Origin: a virus
Virus record (IMG/VR): IMGVR_UViG_3300001371_000007
Span: 1 to 25,086 of that record
Length of the DNA stretch: 25,086 nt
Direction: 5' to 3' (one strand)
Made by a program: the position numbers and the translations under genes. Of the stretch, positions 22,065 through 25,086 are shown piece after piece. Under the pieces are notes generated by a model that saw only the letters and a program-made list of their open reading frames with translations, had not been told where the DNA came from and made no database searches. The stretch's first letter is position 1. Each line of letters begins with the position of its first letter.

Positions 22065-22460
22065 TTATTTTTTAAAATTGAAATAGATTGTCAAAACAGC
22101 TGTAATAAAAGCCCCAAAACTGGCTGTCATTGAAGTATATATTCTGAGCATGACGTCCCTTTTAGCTGTCTTAACAGCTTCAGTTTTAGAATCTATAATT
22201 TTTTTTTCAAGTTCTCGCTTATCATCTTTGATTTGTTTTTTTAAATCTGTCACATTTTCTTTGATGGTCTTCATTGTCTCAGTATTTACTGTTGTTTCGT
22301 GGATATTTTTTTCTAATTTCTCAGCGATGTTTTCGACTTTTGTTCTAACGTCAGAAATTTTTTCGTCTATCCGCTGCAACACTGACAAACCATCATTGAT
22401 TGATTTACTGTCAAGTCTTTCAGATATTTTTTTCAATAATTCTAAAAGATTTTCTTCCAT
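22065..22460 (-). CDS. Coiled-coil protein with C-terminal membrane anchor
   Basis: From ATG 22460 this gives 131 aa. An alternative TTG start at 22490 would overlap the upstream gene by 26 nt and is less likely. Nearly the whole protein is heptad-like (LLELLKKISERL, DEKISDVRTKVENIAEKLEK, VTDLKKQIKDDKRELEKK). It ends in one hydrophobic segment of about 20 residues (SMTASFGAFITAVLTIYF) and a basic FKK tail. A tail-anchored coiled coil is odd within a head gene cluster. The layout recalls Bdr-like and DUF1640-like proteins, but I claim no homology. A holin-associated or membrane-tethering role is possible. Confidence 0.6.
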   Translation of the reverse strand: MEENLLELLKKISERLDSKSINDGLSVLQRIDEKISDVRTKVENIAEKLEKNIHETTVNTETMKTIKENVTDLKKQIKDDKRELEKKIIDSKTEAVKTAKRDVMLRIYTSMTASFGAFITAVLTIYFNFKK

Positions 22461-22464
22461 ATGA

Positions 22465-22668
22465 TTAATAGAGTTGTTCAGATTCAACAAAGTTTACTCT
22501 TGCTTGCACAACAGCAGTTTGAACTTCATCAGATTCGGTTGAAATATCCTGGTAAGGACCGATAGCTCTGATTTTTTGTTCATTCGTCATCTTACCGTCA
22601 ACGATAAAATAACTCTTCAATCTAACAATAAAATTATCAACTTCAATTCGCTCGGGAGAAAAGCACAT
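22465..22668 (-). CDS. Hypothetical 67-aa phage protein
   Basis: This short soluble protein has an N-terminal strand region (IEVDNFIVRLKSYFIVDG) and a final VVQARVNFVESEQLY. I do not recognise it. GAGG lies about 5 nt before ATG 22668, and the ATG overlaps the preceding stop region (TAAATG). It is co-transcribed with the portal and protease genes, so a head or connector role is likely but unproven. Confidence 0.55.
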   Translation of the reverse strand: MCFSPERIEVDNFIVRLKSYFIVDGKMTNEQKIRAIGPYQDISTESDEVQTAVVQARVNFVESEQLY

Positions 22669-23124
22669 TTAAACCTCAATCTCATAATCGACGAAATAAT
22701 GGATTATTGCTGAATTACCAACACCGCCTATGATATCAGTATCAAGCAAAGGTGTTTTTAAAGCTGGTGATTGTGGTGCCAGGGTAAAAATCATTATATT
22801 ACTATTATAATTTACTAATGCTTGTGGAATATATCCGGCCCTTCCAATACCGTTTACCTCGATAACCGGAACAGCAGCATTGAAAAGCACATTTTTAACC
22901 AGATAGGGAAAATTTTGAAAACTCAATTGCCCGGATGCCCCAGTTTTCTGAAAAACAACATAACCAAGAATTTTTATGAAACCATCCTTCAAGGAAAATC
23001 TGTTTTTTTGATCGATAATCGTCTGTGGTGTCACCCCAATATGAACAGCCAGATCAAAAAAACCGGTTGATGGTTTTATTTCTCTCGTGACTTTATTTCC
23101 TATCAGTCCGTAATTCAAAATCAT
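22669..23124 (-). CDS. Hypothetical 151-aa phage protein, head region
   Basis: This is a beta-rich protein with a LVKNVLFNAAVPVIEVNGIGRAG-type centre and a final IIHYFVDYEIEV. It has no membrane segment or known motif that I can identify. It overlaps the 86-aa gene by 4 nt (ATGA), starts after AAGGG, and abuts the 67-aa gene. The run of small genes between portal and protease differs from lambda, where C follows B directly, so these four genes look like an insertion of accessory or structural functions. No function is assigned. Confidence 0.55.
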   Translation of the reverse strand: MILNYGLIGNKVTREIKPSTGFFDLAVHIGVTPQTIIDQKNRFSLKDGFIKILGYVVFQKTGASGQLSFQNFPYLVKNVLFNAAVPVIEVNGIGRAGYIPQALVNYNSNIMIFTLAPQSPALKTPLLDTDIIGGVGNSAIIHYFVDYEIEV

Positions 23125-23381
23125 AAATCAACCCTTACTTTTCCGTCAGTCGCCTTGTGATAGACATAAACGTCAATCAACTCTTGTGAATTTATTTCAC
23201 TCGTTTGATACTGCATTTTGACTTCTGGTTGCTCTGTAGGTTCAGGATCTCCTGTAAGTCTGTATGTATGATACCACTCTGAATCAGTCGGTTCAATAAT
23301 GTGAACGAATCCTTCCAAAACTGAGGTTGCTACTATCACCCACTCATTAGCTGTAACGGGAACAAAAACTGGATTTGCCAT
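23121..23381 (-). CDS. Hypothetical 86-aa phage protein after the portal
   Basis: This small beta-rich protein (NEWVIVATSVLEGFVHIIEP, HTYRLTGDPEPTE) reads as a compact beta-sandwich-like fold, perhaps a decoration or fibre-like head protein. I do not recognise a family. Its ATG overlaps the portal stop (TGATG), so it is translated by coupling, and its stop overlaps the next start by 4 nt. Confidence 0.55.
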   Translation of the reverse strand: MANPVFVPVTANEWVIVATSVLEGFVHIIEPTDSEWYHTYRLTGDPEPTEQPEVKMQYQTSEINSQELIDVYVYHKATDGKVRVDL

Positions 23382-25086
23382 CAGTTAGCCATTTCAAAAA
23401 ATTGATTTAATTTATCTTCCATGATTTCTTCGATACTATCGCTTATCAAATTTTTTATTTCTTCTTTCTGACTTAAAAAATTTGAATTGTTCTCATTGGA
23501 TAAGGAAAGTGATTTTTGCTTTATCAGCCCCGCATCAACAAGAGGTTTGAGTGTTTCTGCCAACAATTCATTTTCTTTTTTAAGTTGTCTTGCAACACGA
23601 GTAAATTTCATTCCGGTCAGTTCCTTTGCACTTCTATCACGAGTCGAAAAACCTTCCGCGCACATGTCCTTTTTAGATTTAACCTCTTTAACCGGGTCAA
23701 CATGAGGCTTTATTGCTCCAGACCAATCGGAATCGATCCAAGCTCCAAATATTTCAAATTTTTCTCTGTTGAAATATGATTCTAAAAATCCGGGGGCTTC
23801 AATTCTGTCAGTCAAAGCCATGGAAACCAGCCAGTTTTCATGTCTTGGTTTCAGAAAATCATCAGAAAATTCACTTCTTTCTTTATTGAGGAAAATTGCA
23901 AATTCAGAATTTGCCATACGGGAAGAAGAATAATTCGAACGAAAAGCAAGTTTAAGGATTTCCGGAGGAACTTCGCAAGCCCACGAAATAGCATTGATGA
24001 TTGTGTCTTCGAAAAGTTGAAAATTGACATTAGGTCTTTTTGTGTCAAATCCTTGCGGTTCCTCTCCTTTTGCTAATTCTTCAATTCCCATGCCGGGAAC
24101 CCAATTATTTATTTTAAAATCTCTGGTTTCTCCGTTTTCATCAGTTACTGTTTCAGTTCCTTTTCTAGTTGCACCACCGGAAAGAGGTCTTGTCCCTATT
24201 CTGTCAGAAGTTTTCTTGATAAAAAGAGCAATCATTGAATTGATAACAGCCGCCCTTTGTTCACTGTCTCTATATCGATCAATTTCTTTGAGCGATTGAG
24301 CGATGGCAGCAAGCAAAGGAATTCCTCTTACATCATCCAGTAATCTTTTTGTTCCGTAGATCAACCAGGCAACACGACGTCCTGAATTATCACCGTAAGC
24401 GGGGATTTTCTTGGATACGTTTTTTTTATTGATTGTAGCTTGAATATAAAATGCGACGTGACGGTCATTAGAATCAAGTTCAACGCCGTGAATTATTCTG
24501 TGCCCCTTGTCTTCTGCCTGTTTAATTAAGGATTTTTCTGGAGGTTGTTTGATGTGTCTCCCGTCAATAATTTCTGTGACAGGCAATTGCGTTTTATCAT
24601 CCTGTCTCAATATGACCAATGCATCACCTGAGATCAAAGCTGTTTTCTTTGCAACTGCTTGCAACTGACCATCTGTGTATTGTCCCTTGGCGTCAACCAG
24701 GTCTTTATTGTTTCCCCATATGCGATAGAGATTTTCAACATTTTCTGACCAAGCATTAATGAAATCGTCATCTAATCCTAAAACATCTCCATTTGGTGTA
24801 GCTTCGAGCGAAAGTCCGGTGTTAATTATGTTTGTGATCAGGCGATTGATTAAACCGCTTGCATATAGATTTTCAGTGAAAAGCTGGACTGACCTTAAGC
24901 GCAACGTCCAGTAGTCAACAAATTCATAATCCTTTGTAATGCCAAAACCGCCGGGAAATTTATCACCGTCAAACAAAGAATTAAAAATATTTGATGTAAA
25001 TAATTTGTATGTTATCTGATTTACTAATTCTGACGTAGAAGTAGCGGCGGAGTCATTTTGACTTTCGATTGGTGGCGGGACTGCTG
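23381..25086 (-). CDS. Portal protein (lambda B type), 5' end beyond the window
   Basis: The frame stays open to the right edge (at least 567 codons), with no ATG in the last 36 codons visible there, so the true start lies outside. A TTG at 24976 gives a 531-aa frame, but the open upstream frame (Q-N-D-S-A-A-T-S...YKLFTSN) makes that start unlikely. Recognisable lambda-type portal blocks are GLINRLITNIINTGLSLEATP, an LVDAKGQYTDGQLQAVAKKT region, RHIKQPPE, GTKRLLDDVRGIPLLAAIAQSLKEIDRYRD and AISWACEVPPEILKLAF. The portal forms the 12-fold ring at one capsid vertex for DNA packaging and tail attachment. The C-terminus is helical and acidic. Confidence 0.9.
   Translation of the reverse strand, partial: AVPPPIESQNDSAATSTSELVNQITYKLFTSNIFNSLFDGDKFPGGFGITKDYEFVDYWTLRLRSVQLFTENLYASGLINRLITNIINTGLSLEATPNGDVLGLDDDFINAWSENVENLYRIWGNNKDLVDAKGQYTDGQLQAVAKKTALISGDALVILRQDDKTQLPVTEIIDGRHIKQPPEKSLIKQAEDKGHRIIHGVELDSNDRHVAFYIQATINKKNVSKKIPAYGDNSGRRVAWLIYGTKRLLDDVRGIPLLAAIAQSLKEIDRYRDSEQRAAVINSMIALFIKKTSDRIGTRPLSGGATRKGTETVTDENGETRDFKINNWVPGMGIEELAKGEEPQGFDTKRPNVNFQLFEDTIINAISWACEVPPEILKLAFRSNYSSSRMANSEFAIFLNKERSEFSDDFLKPRHENWLVSMALTDRIEAPGFLESYFNREKFEIFGAWIDSDWSGAIKPHVDPVKEVKSKKDMCAEGFSTRDRSAKELTGMKFTRVARQLKKENELLAETLKPLVDAGLIKQKSLSLSNENNSNFLSQKEEIKNLISDSIEEIMEDKLNQFFEMAN

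Overview
The window is a block of a dsDNA tailed bacteriophage or prophage genome. Nearly every gene is on the minus strand, so the biological reading order runs from the right edge to the left. Genes are tightly packed with stop/start overlaps, and the DNA is AT-rich by eye. A lipobox protein, an Sec-type signal peptide and a Mu-like tail point to a low-GC Gram-negative host. I cannot name the genus, and no integrase, repressor, terminase or att site is visible, so free phage versus prophage is undecided.

Right part (about 25,086 to 16,959), head module: a portal protein running off the right edge, four small unassigned genes (one a coiled coil with a C-terminal membrane anchor), an S49 (lambda C-type) prohead protease with a likely internal scaffold start, a lambda D-type decoration protein, a lambda E-type major capsid protein, a small repeat-bearing protein in the lambda FI position, and two head-completion or neck proteins. 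A strong 13-bp RNA hairpin lies just after the capsid gene.

Middle (about 16,947 to 4,968), contractile tail module of Mu type: sheath, tube, a tail assembly chaperone pair joined by a -1 frameshift at T TTT TTA, tape measure, DNA-circularisation/gpN-like protein, gp44-like hub, gp45-like spike with an HxH tip, gp46-like and gp47-like (baseplate J) wedge proteins, gp48-like protein, then three tandem paralogous fibre/adhesin-like genes and a small accessory gene. A lambda-type head joined to a Mu-type tail makes this a mosaic myovirus.

Left part (about 4,911 to 2,473), lysis and accessory region: one plus-strand gene for a basic phage protein, divergent from an M15-type metallopeptidase endolysin, with two abutting Shine-Dalgarno sequences forming a small palindrome. 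Next come an 80-aa one-helix membrane protein, a 50-aa lipoprotein not called by a 60-aa ORF cutoff, and an exported coiled-coil protein.

Far left (2,472 to 1): a near-consensus sigma70 promoter and a 9-bp dyad precede a 59-aa ribbon-helix-helix protein, also below a 60-aa cutoff. It is followed by a DUF2303 (YfdQ-type) gene with its usual small partner and a 141-aa protein of unknown function. This looks like a separately controlled early-type operon pointing the same way as the late genes.
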